Translations under genes and position numbers: made by a program
The notes under the pieces: generated by a model
What the model saw: the letters and a program-made list of their open reading frames with translations, nothing else
What the model was told of the DNA's origin: nothing
Databases searched by the model: none
Part shown: positions 41,857 to 50,809 of the stretch, in pieces
Layout of the letters: each line of letters opens with the position of its first letter
Position numbering within the stretch: position 1 is the stretch's first letter
Assembly (NCBI GenBank): GCA_965217205.1
Contig: OZ244254.1
Coordinates: 930,001-994,000 of the forward strand
Reading direction: 5' to 3'
DNA length: 64,000 nucleotides
From: Maricaulis sp947259345
Lineage (GTDB): Bacteria > Pseudomonadota > Alphaproteobacteria > Caulobacterales > Maricaulaceae

Positions 41857-43342
41857 TCACAGCTATATCCTGCCGGGCGCGACCGGCGATTGGGAAGTTG
41901 TCATGGGGCTGGAGATCCATGCCCAGGTGGTCTCCAATGCCAAGCTGTTCTCCGGCGCGGCGACGGCCTTCGGCGCGGCGCCTAATACGCAGGTCTCCCT
42001 GGTCGATGCGGCCATGCCCGGCATGCTGCCAGTGATCAATGAACGCGTCGTCGAGCAGGCCGTGCGGACGGGGCTCGGCCTCAATGCCCAGATCAATCTC
42101 TGGTCTCGCTTTGACCGCAAGAACTATTTCTATCCCGATCTGCCGCAGGGCTATCAGATCAGCCAGTTCCAATTCCCGATCGTCGGCGAAGGCGAAATCG
42201 AGTGCGAGCGCGATGACGGCTCGCGCTTCACCGTGGGGATCGAGCGCCTGCACCTGGAACAGGATGCCGGCAAGTCGATCCACGACCTTGACCCCAACTC
42301 GACCTATGTCGATCTCAACCGTTCCGGCGTGGCGCTGATGGAAATCGTCTCGCGTCCGCATATCCGCTCGCCCGAAGAGGCCTCGGCCTATGTTGCCAAG
42401 CTGCGCACCATATTGCGCTATCTGGGCACCTGCGGCGGCGACATGGAAAAGGGCCAGCTGCGCGCCGATGTGAACGTCTCGGTGTGCAAGCCGGGCGCCT
42501 ATGAGAAATTCCGCGAGACCGGCGATTTCTCGCACCTGGGCACGCGTTGCGAGATCAAGAATGTGAACTCGCTGCGTTTCATCCGGCAGGCCATCGAGTA
42601 CGAAGCCCAGCGCCAGATCGACATCATCGAGGATGGCGGCAAGATCGATCAGGAAACCCGCCTGTTCGACGCCAATACCGGCGTGACGCGCTCCATGCGC
42701 TCCAAGGAAGAAGCGCATGATTACCGCTATTTTCCTGATCCCGACCTGCTGCCGCTCGAGCTGCAGCAGACCTGGGTCGACGAGATCAAGTCAAACCTGC
42801 CCGAACTGCCGGACCAGAAGCGTGTACGCCTGGTGTCCGAGCTGGGCCTGTCGGATTATGATGCCGCTGTCCTGTCCGCCGACAAGGACCGGGCCGATTA
42901 TTTCGAGATTGTGGCCGAGGGCCGGGACGCCAAGCTGGCCTCCTCCTGGGTCAATAACGAGCTCTATGGCCGCCTCAACAAGGAAGGGCTGGACATCACC
43001 GAAAGCCCGGTCTCGGCCGAACAGCTGGGGGGTCTGATCGCCCTGATTTCCGACGACACCATCTCCGGGAAGATCGCCAAGGATGTGTTCGAGATACTGT
43101 GGAGTGAAGGCGGCGACCCGGCCAAGATTGTCGAGGATAAGGGCCTCAAACAGGTCACCGATACCGGCGCCATCGAAGCCGTCATCGACCAGCTCATCGC
43201 CGACAATCCCGACCAGGCCGCCCAGGTCAAGGACAAGCCCAAGACCATGGGCTGGTTCGTCGGCCAGGTGATGAAAGCCATGCAAGGCAAGGCCAACCCG
43301 AAAGCGGTGAACGAGATTCTGCGGAAGAAGCTGCTGGGGTAG
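41849..43342 (+). CDS. gatB: Asp-tRNA(Asn)/Glu-tRNA(Gln) amidotransferase subunit B
   Basis: A 497-residue tRNA-binding subunit and kinase domain of GatCAB. VVMGLEIHAQ, ATAFGAAPNTQVSLVDAAMPGMLPV, RKNYFYPDLPQGYQISQF, LEQDAGKS and STYVDLNRSGVALMEIVS are the GatB core with the ATP-binding lysine and metal-binding residues. KNVNSLRFIRQAIEYEAQRQ, then the C-terminal YqeY-like helical tail (from about residue 350) to NPKAVNEILRKKLL. ATG at 41849 follows GGAAGATCGAG. Confidence 0.97.
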   Translation: MSDHSYILPGATGDWEVVMGLEIHAQVVSNAKLFSGAATAFGAAPNTQVSLVDAAMPGMLPVINERVVEQAVRTGLGLNAQINLWSRFDRKNYFYPDLPQGYQISQFQFPIVGEGEIECERDDGSRFTVGIERLHLEQDAGKSIHDLDPNSTYVDLNRSGVALMEIVSRPHIRSPEEASAYVAKLRTILRYLGTCGGDMEKGQLRADVNVSVCKPGAYEKFRETGDFSHLGTRCEIKNVNSLRFIRQAIEYEAQRQIDIIEDGGKIDQETRLFDANTGVTRSMRSKEEAHDYRYFPDPDLLPLELQQTWVDEIKSNLPELPDQKRVRLVSELGLSDYDAAVLSADKDRADYFEIVAEGRDAKLASSWVNNELYGRLNKEGLDITESPVSAEQLGGLIALISDDTISGKIAKDVFEILWSEGGDPAKIVEDKGLKQVTDTGAIEAVIDQLIADNPDQAAQVKDKPKTMGWFVGQVMKAMQGKANPKAVNEILRKKLLG

Positions 43343-43906
43343 GGTGGGCTGGACGTGTCGCTGGGCCGGAGTCGGACGACCGCGTCTCGGCGTGGTAATC
43401 AGCCGATCGCTTGTCGCGGACGAACAGTCATGGCGTCAGAGTTCGATTTCAAATTGGCCTGTCGCTGCATTGGTATTCATCCGTGGGCCCAGTCGGAACG
43501 ATAAGCCCCTGCGTACATAATCAGGTGTTGAGATGACGGGCTGGCGCTCGAAGCGCCGGTCGGGCGGGGCAATCTTCGATACAAGACGCAGGGCGACCCG
43601 GCGCGAGCGCCCCGATGACCTGTGTGTAGACCAGCCCGGCACGGTCGCCGCGTGGTTGAATCGCCAATCCGCCCGGTCAGATCGCCAGCCAAGAGAACTT
43701 TCTGTGAGTTTTTGAGTTCAAGCCACCCTTTTGGGTGATTGTAACCGGGTCCGACGTGGGTGCACTTTTCTTGCCAGACATCTGGCCCTTTCTGCATGGG
43801 CGTATCGCGTTGACTTGGAATGCCTTTCACCACTCGGTGACGGTTCGTGGGTCAGTGCGCCAAGGTCAGATTGGGCAATGACATGGACGCGACCTGGAGT
43901 GTGGGC
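43343..43906. other. Gene-poor 560-base gap
   Basis: No convincing gene. Short antisense frames occur (for example 43436-43642 on the minus strand, ending ATGQFEIEL), with no ribosome site and no recognisable domain; they could be a decayed coding remnant. A weak hairpin TGAGTTTTTGAGTTC and one A/T-rich stretch occur around 43700. Not annotated further. Confidence 0.45.
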
Positions 43907-46570
43907 ATGAGAATGAAATTGTTTGGCGGCATCTTGGCCGCAACGGTGTTTTGCATGCCGACTGACGCTCAGACACCGACCACGGATGGTGTGGAGTTCG
44001 TCATCAATACGCCGACGAACGGCACTCAAGGTTCGCCGAGCATAGCCAGCTTCGATGATGGCAGCTTCGTAGCCGTATGGTTCGATTATAGCCAGACGGC
44101 GCCGGACACCAGTTTCTCGGCAATCCGTGCTCAGCTTTTTGATGCAGCGGGTGCGCCAGCGGGCGGAAGCTTCCTTGTCAATTCTGTTACTACCGGAACA
44201 CAGGAAAACCCCTCTGTGGCGGTTCTTGCGGGTGGCGGTTTTGTGATCGTCTGGGACGACCAGAGCGGGACAGCACCGGATACGAGCGGCAAAGCTGTTC
44301 GGGCGCAGCTTTACGATGCCGCAGGCGCGACGGTTGGTGCCGAATTCGTGGTGAACACCTTTACCACCGGGTCGCAATACGAGCCGGATGTCGCTGCGCT
44401 CGAGAATGGCGGGTTTGTCATTTCCTGGACCGATGGAAGCGGCGCCGGAACCGATGTGTCCGGGACCGCCATTCGCGCGCGTCTTTACAATTCTGTCGGA
44501 GTTGCAGCCGGCGTGGAGTTTCAGGTCAACACCACAACGTCATCATTCCAATCTCAACCCGAAGTCGCGGCACTGCCTGGTAGTGACTTTGTTGTGACAT
44601 GGAGTGACAACAGCCAAGCGGCGCCGGATACGGACTTGCAATCCGTCCGCGCGCAACGTTTCGATGCAAGCGGGGCCGCGCTGGGCGGCGAATTCACCGT
44701 CAATACGACAACTGCTGATCAGCAATGGAGGCAAAGCGTTGCCGCGCTGGACGGCGGCGGTTTCGTAGTGACGTGGGCTGACTCAAGCGCGACCGGCGGT
44801 GACACGTCGGCGCAGGCAATCCGGGCGCAGCGGTATGACGCCGCCGGAGTGGCCGCTGGCGGCGAATTTCTGGTCAACACGACCACGACAGCCGCACAGA
44901 ACACGCCCAGTGTCGCAAGCTTGACTGATGGTGGCTTCATGATCGCGTGGGCTGACTCGAGCGCAACCGGTGCTGACACATCCGATGCTGCTGTTCGAGC
45001 GCAGCGATTTGATGCGGTGGGTGACCCCGTCGGCGACGAATTTCTTGTCAACACAACCACTGCCAATGTTCAAAACTTGCCCGATCTCGTCGAACTTGTT
45101 GATGGGACGGTTCTCGTCGCGTGGTTTGATTTCAGCCAGACTGCGCCCGACACAAACCTTGGCGCCGTGCGAGCTCAGCGTTTCTCACTCGCGCCTCCAG
45201 GGCCTGTGGAACTGGTTTCAATCGATGATTCGAGTGCGTTTACCGGTCAAACACTCGCGTCGGAAGCGACGGGAAGCCTGTCGGGTGATCTGGTCCTGGA
45301 CTTCGGTCTGTCAGACCAGTTTGTTCAGATGGGGGCGGGCGGCGTCGTTGAGCTGGAAATCACTGTCAACAATGCCCGCTTTTCGACAGTGGTGAATAGC
45401 GCTCCGGATGCGTCGGATGATGATTGCGATTTCCAGATCTCAAATGGTGGCGGTGCGCTAGGCGATTCCGTGATTTATCGCAGTATCGGTACGGTCAACC
45501 AGTGCTCGGGGTCTTCCGCGAACAATGCAACCATCACCCTGCCGATTGAGGTGATCTCTAACGGTGATGCGGTGAGCGTCGATGTGCGTTTCACGCCGAC
45601 TGCCGATACGGGTAATTATGCCGGCGATGAAGAGCAAATAGAGTTGCTCAATTTCGAACCGCTGTTGTCGTTTGCTGTTGATTTTGATGATGCAGCCGCA
45701 CCGCCGGTTGCCCAGTTCGACGCGGTGGGTGACGGGCTGCAGGGCTCGGGTGTTATTGCTCGCATTTCGCGCAGTCTGAACGGCAATGTGCTCGAGGCAT
45801 CAATCGGCGGCGGCGCCAACTCGGTCGATAGCGCCGGCGATGTCGTGGCGAGCGCTGATGTGATCATCAGCTTCCCGGCCGGCGCGTCCGGTCTGGATGC
45901 GGCGGCGGTCGAGCTTGATGGCGTGGCGTGTCTGCCGGCTGTCTCCACGGCGCCTGCAGCTGTGTTCACATGCAATGTAAATGGAGCCGCGGTCGAGGCT
46001 TTCGACGGTGCGGCAAAGGGCTTGGTCACGATTACCGACGATGGCGATCCAGCAAGTTTCGTGACCGCGCAGACACCGACTGTCGCGCTCGATTTGACCG
46101 GTGATGCGGGCTTCGAGCCGGACGATCTCGCTGCTGCGGATGTTGCCCCGATCGAAATTGACAATGGTCTCGACGAGACGGCAGTGGCCGGTAGCTTCCC
46201 GTGGACAAGTTTGCGCGTTGCCGGTGGCACGCCGTCGAATTTCCGCATTACCGGGATTGCGAGTGCACTCGGCACACTGGCTGGCGAGGGTATTCGTGTG
46301 GATGTGAGCCGGGGGCTCGGAACGGCTGGAACCTCAAGTGCATTGATCTCGACGGCCGACCTGTCGCAAAGCCACAACGGGACCTGGACAGCGACCTTCT
46401 CGAGTGCTGATTTGGCTGCGGCACTTGGCATTGATGATTTCGCCCGAGCGAATGGTGATGTCAGCTTCACGCTGGTTCATGATGAGAGTGTCAATCATGC
46501 CGGGGCACAGGCCCGCCGGCTCCTGACCCGCAATGGGTTTGTGACCGGGACAGGGTTCGATCAGCCCTAG
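43907..46570 (+). CDS. Secreted seven-repeat protein, probable beta-propeller
   Basis: An 887-residue exported protein. Residues 1-22 are a signal peptide (start MRMKLFGG, cleavage after TDAQ). From about residue 30 to 436 there are seven tandem copies of a 58-residue unit with the pattern EFxVNTxTTxxQxxPxVAxLxDGGFVxxWxDxSxxxxDTSxxAxRAQxYDAxGxxxG, most conserved at VNTTT, SVAAL, GGFVVTW and RAQRFDA. The unit is familiar from calcium-binding RTX-type and adhesin proteins. Seven blades fit a closed propeller. The C-terminal 450 residues are beta-rich with four Cys, which probably pair within it (CDFQ/NQC and CLPA/FTC). There is no sortase, RTX or outer-membrane anchor. GGAG seven bases before the ATG. 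Confidence 0.75.
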   Translation: MRMKLFGGILAATVFCMPTDAQTPTTDGVEFVINTPTNGTQGSPSIASFDDGSFVAVWFDYSQTAPDTSFSAIRAQLFDAAGAPAGGSFLVNSVTTGTQENPSVAVLAGGGFVIVWDDQSGTAPDTSGKAVRAQLYDAAGATVGAEFVVNTFTTGSQYEPDVAALENGGFVISWTDGSGAGTDVSGTAIRARLYNSVGVAAGVEFQVNTTTSSFQSQPEVAALPGSDFVVTWSDNSQAAPDTDLQSVRAQRFDASGAALGGEFTVNTTTADQQWRQSVAALDGGGFVVTWADSSATGGDTSAQAIRAQRYDAAGVAAGGEFLVNTTTTAAQNTPSVASLTDGGFMIAWADSSATGADTSDAAVRAQRFDAVGDPVGDEFLVNTTTANVQNLPDLVELVDGTVLVAWFDFSQTAPDTNLGAVRAQRFSLAPPGPVELVSIDDSSAFTGQTLASEATGSLSGDLVLDFGLSDQFVQMGAGGVVELEITVNNARFSTVVNSAPDASDDDCDFQISNGGGALGDSVIYRSIGTVNQCSGSSANNATITLPIEVISNGDAVSVDVRFTPTADTGNYAGDEEQIELLNFEPLLSFAVDFDDAAAPPVAQFDAVGDGLQGSGVIARISRSLNGNVLEASIGGGANSVDSAGDVVASADVIISFPAGASGLDAAAVELDGVACLPAVSTAPAAVFTCNVNGAAVEAFDGAAKGLVTITDDGDPASFVTAQTPTVALDLTGDAGFEPDDLAAADVAPIEIDNGLDETAVAGSFPWTSLRVAGGTPSNFRITGIASALGTLAGEGIRVDVSRGLGTAGTSSALISTADLSQSHNGTWTATFSSADLAAALGIDDFARANGDVSFTLVHDESVNHAGAQARRLLTRNGFVTGTGFDQP

Positions 46571-46590
46571 GTCGCTCGCAATTGCACTCG

Positions 46591-46622
46591 AAGGACGGTC
46601 TCGCTCGGCGCGGGCCGTCCTT
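46591..46622. terminator. Hairpin after the repeat protein
   Basis: AAGGACGG and CCGTCCTT form a perfect eight-base stem with a sixteen-base loop, 20 bases after the stop. No U-tract on either strand, so only a possible terminator. Confidence 0.4.
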
Positions 46623-46788
46623 GGTGCACTTGCCGCGACGCCCAGGTCAGGGTTTCCACCCCACCCGCCGCCGCTGCATGCGTCGGAGAGAGACGTTTGG
46701 GCTGACTGGGATGGCCAGAACCGGCAAACCTCTGGCTCACATCCCCTCATCAATGCTATCCCTCTGAAACTCAGGGGAGAGCGATGGC

Positions 46789-48186
46789 ATGACCACACCT
46801 CAGGACGATAGCGCGCTGGATGAACTTCTGCCGATGGAGGTTCTGGAAGGTCGGGTGCGCGACGCCTGGGACTGGCTGGTGGCCAGCCTGCTCAATATCG
46901 ATGTCGCTCTGCAGCTCGGCCTGGTCCTGGCCGCTTTCATTCCCGCGCTCATCTTCGGGCCGCGCCTGCGCCATGTCGTCGAAGGGCTGACCAACGGGCG
47001 GATCAAGACCGGTCTGGCGCGACGTCTCTTGACGGCAGCCATATCGCTGGCGACGCCGCTCGCCCTGGTTGGCGTGCTGGCCACGATCCGGATCGTCCTG
47101 GGCGCGCTGGATCGCCCCTTTGGCCTGATCGACGCCGCCATGAGCCTGATGACCGCCTGGCTGGTCATTCGCGCTGTCACCCTGATCATCCGCTCGCGCT
47201 TCTGGTCGAAGGTGGCTTTCTATGTGGCCTGGCCTGTTGCGGCGCTGGACGTGTTCGGCCTGCTCGATGATGTTGTCATGCAATTGCAGGCCCTGGCCAT
47301 TCCGCTGGGCGAGACCGATGAGGGCGAGCCCGTCGACCTCTCCCTCTTCGATGTCCTGCGCACCCTGCTCTATTTTGGGGTCTTGTTCTGGCTGGCCTCA
47401 CTGGCCGGGCGCACCGTCAATGCGCAGCTCGAGCGGACCGAGGAAATCTCGCCCGCCTTGCGCGCCCTGATCGCGAAAATCCTGGGCTTCGTCCTGCCGG
47501 TCGTTGCCTTGCTCGTGGCCCTGCAGCTCACTGGCTTCAACCTGGCGACCCTGGCGATCTTCTCCGGTGCGGTGGGTATCGGTGTCGGCCTGGGCCTGCA
47601 AAAGACGGTGGCAAATTTTGCCGCCGGTTTCACCCTGCTGGCCGACAAGTCGATCAAGCCTGGTGACGCACTGGAAGTGGATGGCCAGTTCGGCTGGGTG
47701 ACCGGCATGCAGTCGCGCTATGTCTCCATGCGCACGCGCGACGGCACTGAGCACCTCATTCCCAACGAGCATTTCATCGCCAATGGCGTGATCAACTGGT
47801 CCAAGTCCGACCGGGTGGTGCGCCAGCATGCGCCCTTCGGTGTCTCGTATGACACGCTGGATCTTGAGCGCGTGCAGCAGCTCGCCGTCGAGGCGGCCAA
47901 GACCGTGGATCGAGTCGTGTCGGACAAGGACCCGGTCTGCAATCTCGTCGAGTATGGCGACAGCTCAGTCAATTTCGATCTGCGCTTCTGGATCTGTGAT
48001 CCCGAGAACGGGCTCTCCAATGTGCGCAGCGACGTCTATATCGCGATCTGGAAGAGCTTTCACGAGAACGAGATCGAATTCCCCTATCCGCAGATCGACA
48101 TCCATGTCCGCGACATGCCGGCGAATGCGAAGAAGGCAGGGGGCGCGATCGGGGCCAAGGACAAGGCCAAGGCCGAGCCGTCCTAG
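46789..48186 (+). CDS. MscS-type mechanosensitive channel
   Basis: A 465-residue inner-membrane channel that opens under membrane tension. An N-terminal extra segment (about 40-200) carries four TM helices; the pore helix reads VGIGVGLGLQKTVANFAAGFTLLADKSIKPGD at about 265-296, followed by the beta domain (VTGMQSRYVSMRTRDGTEHLIPNEHFIANGVINW) and the vestibule (LRFWICDPENGLSNVRSDVYIAIWKSFHENEIEFPYPQ). GGGGAGAG precedes the ATG. The C-terminal basic tail (KAGGAIGAKDKAKAE) is not conserved. Length is larger than E. coli MscS, like MscK-short or YbdG-type. Confidence 0.9.
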   Translation: MTTPQDDSALDELLPMEVLEGRVRDAWDWLVASLLNIDVALQLGLVLAAFIPALIFGPRLRHVVEGLTNGRIKTGLARRLLTAAISLATPLALVGVLATIRIVLGALDRPFGLIDAAMSLMTAWLVIRAVTLIIRSRFWSKVAFYVAWPVAALDVFGLLDDVVMQLQALAIPLGETDEGEPVDLSLFDVLRTLLYFGVLFWLASLAGRTVNAQLERTEEISPALRALIAKILGFVLPVVALLVALQLTGFNLATLAIFSGAVGIGVGLGLQKTVANFAAGFTLLADKSIKPGDALEVDGQFGWVTGMQSRYVSMRTRDGTEHLIPNEHFIANGVINWSKSDRVVRQHAPFGVSYDTLDLERVQQLAVEAAKTVDRVVSDKDPVCNLVEYGDSSVNFDLRFWICDPENGLSNVRSDVYIAIWKSFHENEIEFPYPQIDIHVRDMPANAKKAGGAIGAKDKAKAEPS

Positions 48187-48193
48187 CTACGGG

Positions 48194-48229
48194 CAAAAAA
48201 GAAGGCCGCGAGGCAGATGCCACGCGGCC
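48194..48229 (-). terminator. Intrinsic terminator, minus strand
   Basis: GGCCGCG and CGCGGCC (7 bp) with inner GGC/GCC; on the minus strand the stem is followed by TTCTTTTTT (plus strand AAAAAAGAA at 48196-48203). Suits a minus-strand transcript, for example from the CPBP protease gene 340 bases upstream on that strand. Confidence 0.75.
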
Positions 48230-48527
48230 ATCGAGTTGCTGGTGTATCGGCCAACGCGGTCAGGTCCGAACGCGTTGGCTTCCACGTGACAAGCATGTGG
48301 CGTTACCGACAATTGGTAAAATCGATAATTTCTGTTCCGTCATTGATGTGGTCTATAGCCGGGCCCGTGCCCACTTACACGTGTATCGCGCGCATGCATT
48401 CCTGTTGGATTACAATCCGTTTACAGCGCCAATGGCTTAGGAAATCGGTAATACAACCTTTGGATAGTCATCGGGCCGCAACGAAGGCGGGGCACAGACC
48501 GATCTTCGGATGGCGTTCTCAGACTTG

Positions 48528-48562
48528 AGGGGTGCGGGCATGGGGATCGCACCCCTTTTTCT
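48528..48562 (+). terminator. Intrinsic terminator, plus strand
   Basis: AGGGGTGCG, an eleven-base loop, CGCACCCCT, followed by TTTTTCTG. Nine-base perfect stem. It lies 340 bases after mscS and 10 bases before the minus-strand protease stop. Confidence 0.85.
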
Positions 48563-48571
48563 GTCACGGTG

Positions 48572-49600
48572 TCAGGATTTCGGGCGCGCCCAGGCCGACC
48601 GCCGGATCAGCCCGCCGCCGAGGGCCAGTCCGGCCAGGGTCGCGGCGATCACAGGCAGGCCCGACGGCCAGATCATCATTGCAAGGGCCGGGGCGGCCAC
48701 CGCCATCACGAGCGGGAGGGCGAGCAGCGTGCTGGTGCGCCACAGTACCCGCACGAGACCGACCAGCTCCGAGCCTATCGGCTTGCGCCAGACAATCAGG
48801 GCGATCACCGCTAGCCCGATCCGAATGGCGTGGCCCTCGGTTGTGAGTGGAAAATTGATCATGATGTGGGCGATCACGGCGGGCCAGATCGTGCCGGCGC
48901 GCAAGGTGGCGAAGCCCAGGCCGACGCTGCCGACGACGAGTCCGATGAAGGTGGCCATCATGGCGGCATCGGCTTGCAGGTACTGGACGTGTAGCAGGGC
49001 AAAGAGCGCTGTTGTTGCGACCAGAGCCGCACCGGGCGCCGCGCCTTCCAGGAAGCGGCCCAACACATAGCTGCGCCAGCCCAGTTCTTCGAGCAGCGGA
49101 ACAAGCGCGAAGCTTCCGACCGCCATGAAGATCCAGAAGTCGAGATCCCAGGGCGCATCCCGCAGTGCGGCCCAGATCGGCGTGTCCGCGCCTATGGGAG
49201 CGATGTCCTGAAGGATGAAAACAGTCGACGGGATGATCGAGATCAACAGACCCAGCAACAGGCCGTAGCGGACCGGGTGGGTGATTTTGGGCGTCGGTGT
49301 GGCGAGGGCATAGGCCGGGGCCGAGCGCCGTCCCCGCAGCAGGGCGAAGACGAGGGCGAGGCCGGCAAGCACGCCATACTGGACGCCGAATTGCTGGGTA
49401 AGGGCCCAGGCGCCTGCCATCAGATCGCGCGGTGACCCCGTCAGGCCCAGAGCGTCGGCGAGGCCGGGACTGATCTGGGGCGTGATCCAGAGCGCGGCGG
49501 CCAGGCTCGCGCCCATTACCAGGGCAATCTCCAGCGGCGCGGAGAGGGCATGTCGCCAATTGCGGCGGGACGGGTTGGGTTGGAAGGAAAGGTCGGTCAT
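48572..49600 (-). CDS. CPBP (CAAX) intramembrane protease
   Basis: A 342-residue polytopic membrane protein of the CPBP glutamic protease family. The three motifs are in order: EELGWRSYVLGRFLE (EExxxR, near residue 180), FALLHVQYL (FxxxH) and HIMINFPLTT (HxxxN). About eight TM helices. In bacteria such proteins act in bacteriocin self-immunity or maturation, or intramembrane cleavage of other proteins; no peptide gene is visible here. ATG at 49600 chosen from a GGATGG site; ATGs at 49612 and 49615 lack one. The terminal 60 residues carry two added helices. Confidence 0.88.
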   Translation of the reverse strand: MTDLSFQPNPSRRNWRHALSAPLEIALVMGASLAAALWITPQISPGLADALGLTGSPRDLMAGAWALTQQFGVQYGVLAGLALVFALLRGRRSAPAYALATPTPKITHPVRYGLLLGLLISIIPSTVFILQDIAPIGADTPIWAALRDAPWDLDFWIFMAVGSFALVPLLEELGWRSYVLGRFLEGAAPGAALVATTALFALLHVQYLQADAAMMATFIGLVVGSVGLGFATLRAGTIWPAVIAHIMINFPLTTEGHAIRIGLAVIALIVWRKPIGSELVGLVRVLWRTSTLLALPLVMAVAAPALAMMIWPSGLPVIAATLAGLALGGGLIRRSAWARPKS

Positions 49601-49704
49601 GAGGCCATCCATCATTGAGTGATGGACGGGCTGTGCGGCAAAGTGTCGGCGCTGTCGTCCAGAGCGATTCAGAGCCTTCATATGGACGCCGGATTTGTGG
49701 TTTT

Positions 49705-50799
49705 TCAGTGAGTTAGTTCTCGTCGCCAGGCGGCGGGCGAGCCCGTGCGGAGCGTCTTGAAGACGGCATAGAAGCCTGATTTGGACCCGAATCCGGCATC
49801 ATGGGCGAGGCCCAGCAGGGAGACGCGGCTGTTGACCGGATCACGGATCAGCATCGCGAGCGTGTCCAGCCGGGCTTCATTGACCAGGTCGTGAAAGCTG
49901 GTGGCGCCGCCCGATCGAATGGCGCGGTGCAGGCGTTCCGGGCTCCAGCCGATCTGGTCGACCAATTGGCTGCTGGTCAGATTGGGGTCGAGATGGGGCT
50001 GCCCGTCGGCCAGGAGGGCGCGAAGCTGGCCGAAATCGGCCCGTGCGGCCTCCAGGTCACGGCGGTCCATCAGACGCGTCTCGTCGCTGCGCAGCGGGTC
50101 GAGATGGAAGACACCTTCCGCGCGCAGGCCGTGGTACCCGGCCCAGCTGATCTGCAGGCACTGGGCGGCGAGAAGGGTGGCGACATGAAGCGGGATCGGC
50201 AGGGGCGTCAGAATCGACAGCGCGAACACGGCGAGCTGGATCACCAGCATGCCGACCGTGCTCCAGATCCAGATCCGGATCCATCCAAGTCCGGCACTTT
50301 CCAGATTGGACAGTCGGGTTTTCGCCGCACGCCGGAAGCGTTGCAGGCGTTGCAGGGCCGAAACGGGGAAATAGAAGGAGGCCAGCATGGCCAGTGGCGG
50401 CAAAAGCATCAGCCAGGCCTGGCTGATATCAATGGCGATCGCTCCGTTCACGAAGCGCGGCGAGAGCGTCAGCACGCCGGAGAGCAGGATCGCCGCACAG
50501 GCCACTGTGAGTGCCGCCGCCCGATAGGGCCCAGCCCCGGTCTGGTGGGTCGCCTCGGCAACCTGGAGGTATTGGGCCGGCGCGAACAGGACGGACATCG
50601 TCTGGGCGATGAGGGTGGCCGCCAGCAGACCGGTGCCGTCCAGACTTTGTGAGCCGGTCAGCGCGAGAAAATAGATCCCGTGCAAAACCAGCCAGGCGCC
50701 CAGCCAGCGATCGCCCAGGACCCGCTTGCGCTTGCTCGCGAGGAAGCACAGCAGGAAGAGGCTCAGACTCGCCCCGGTAATGGAAAGCGCCAGGATCAC
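49705..50799 (-). CDS. Membrane-bound AraC-type transcriptional regulator
   Basis: A 364-residue protein with an N-terminal hydrophobic domain of six or seven TM helices (about 1-215) joined to a cytoplasmic AraC HTH domain (about 265-364: LTSSQLVDQIGWSPERLHRAI, LVNEARLDTLAMLIRDPVNSRVSLLGLAHDAGFGSKSGFYAVFKTLRTGSPAAWR). Most AraC regulators are soluble; this is the integral-membrane type that senses signals at the membrane. The N-domain has no known sensor motif. It lies between the CPBP protease gene and the 2OG oxygenase gene, all on the same strand, which suggests but does not prove control of these. Confidence 0.82.
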   Translation of the reverse strand: MILALSITGASLSLFLLCFLASKRKRVLGDRWLGAWLVLHGIYFLALTGSQSLDGTGLLAATLIAQTMSVLFAPAQYLQVAEATHQTGAGPYRAAALTVACAAILLSGVLTLSPRFVNGAIAIDISQAWLMLLPPLAMLASFYFPVSALQRLQRFRRAAKTRLSNLESAGLGWIRIWIWSTVGMLVIQLAVFALSILTPLPIPLHVATLLAAQCLQISWAGYHGLRAEGVFHLDPLRSDETRLMDRRDLEAARADFGQLRALLADGQPHLDPNLTSSQLVDQIGWSPERLHRAIRSGGATSFHDLVNEARLDTLAMLIRDPVNSRVSLLGLAHDAGFGSKSGFYAVFKTLRTGSPAAWRRELTH

Positions 50800-50809
50800 G
50801 AGCGTGATC

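Larger units (their letters stand above)
48187..48571. other. Intergenic region with opposed terminators
   Basis: 385 bases with no supported gene, and lower GC than flanks between 48300 and 48470. It holds a minus-strand terminator at its left end (48194-48229) and a plus-strand terminator at its right end (48528-48562). A small RNA gene is possible; see the finding. Confidence 0.6.

Noticed and set aside
41426..42718. Antisense frame over gatB
   Set aside because: Shadow of gatB.
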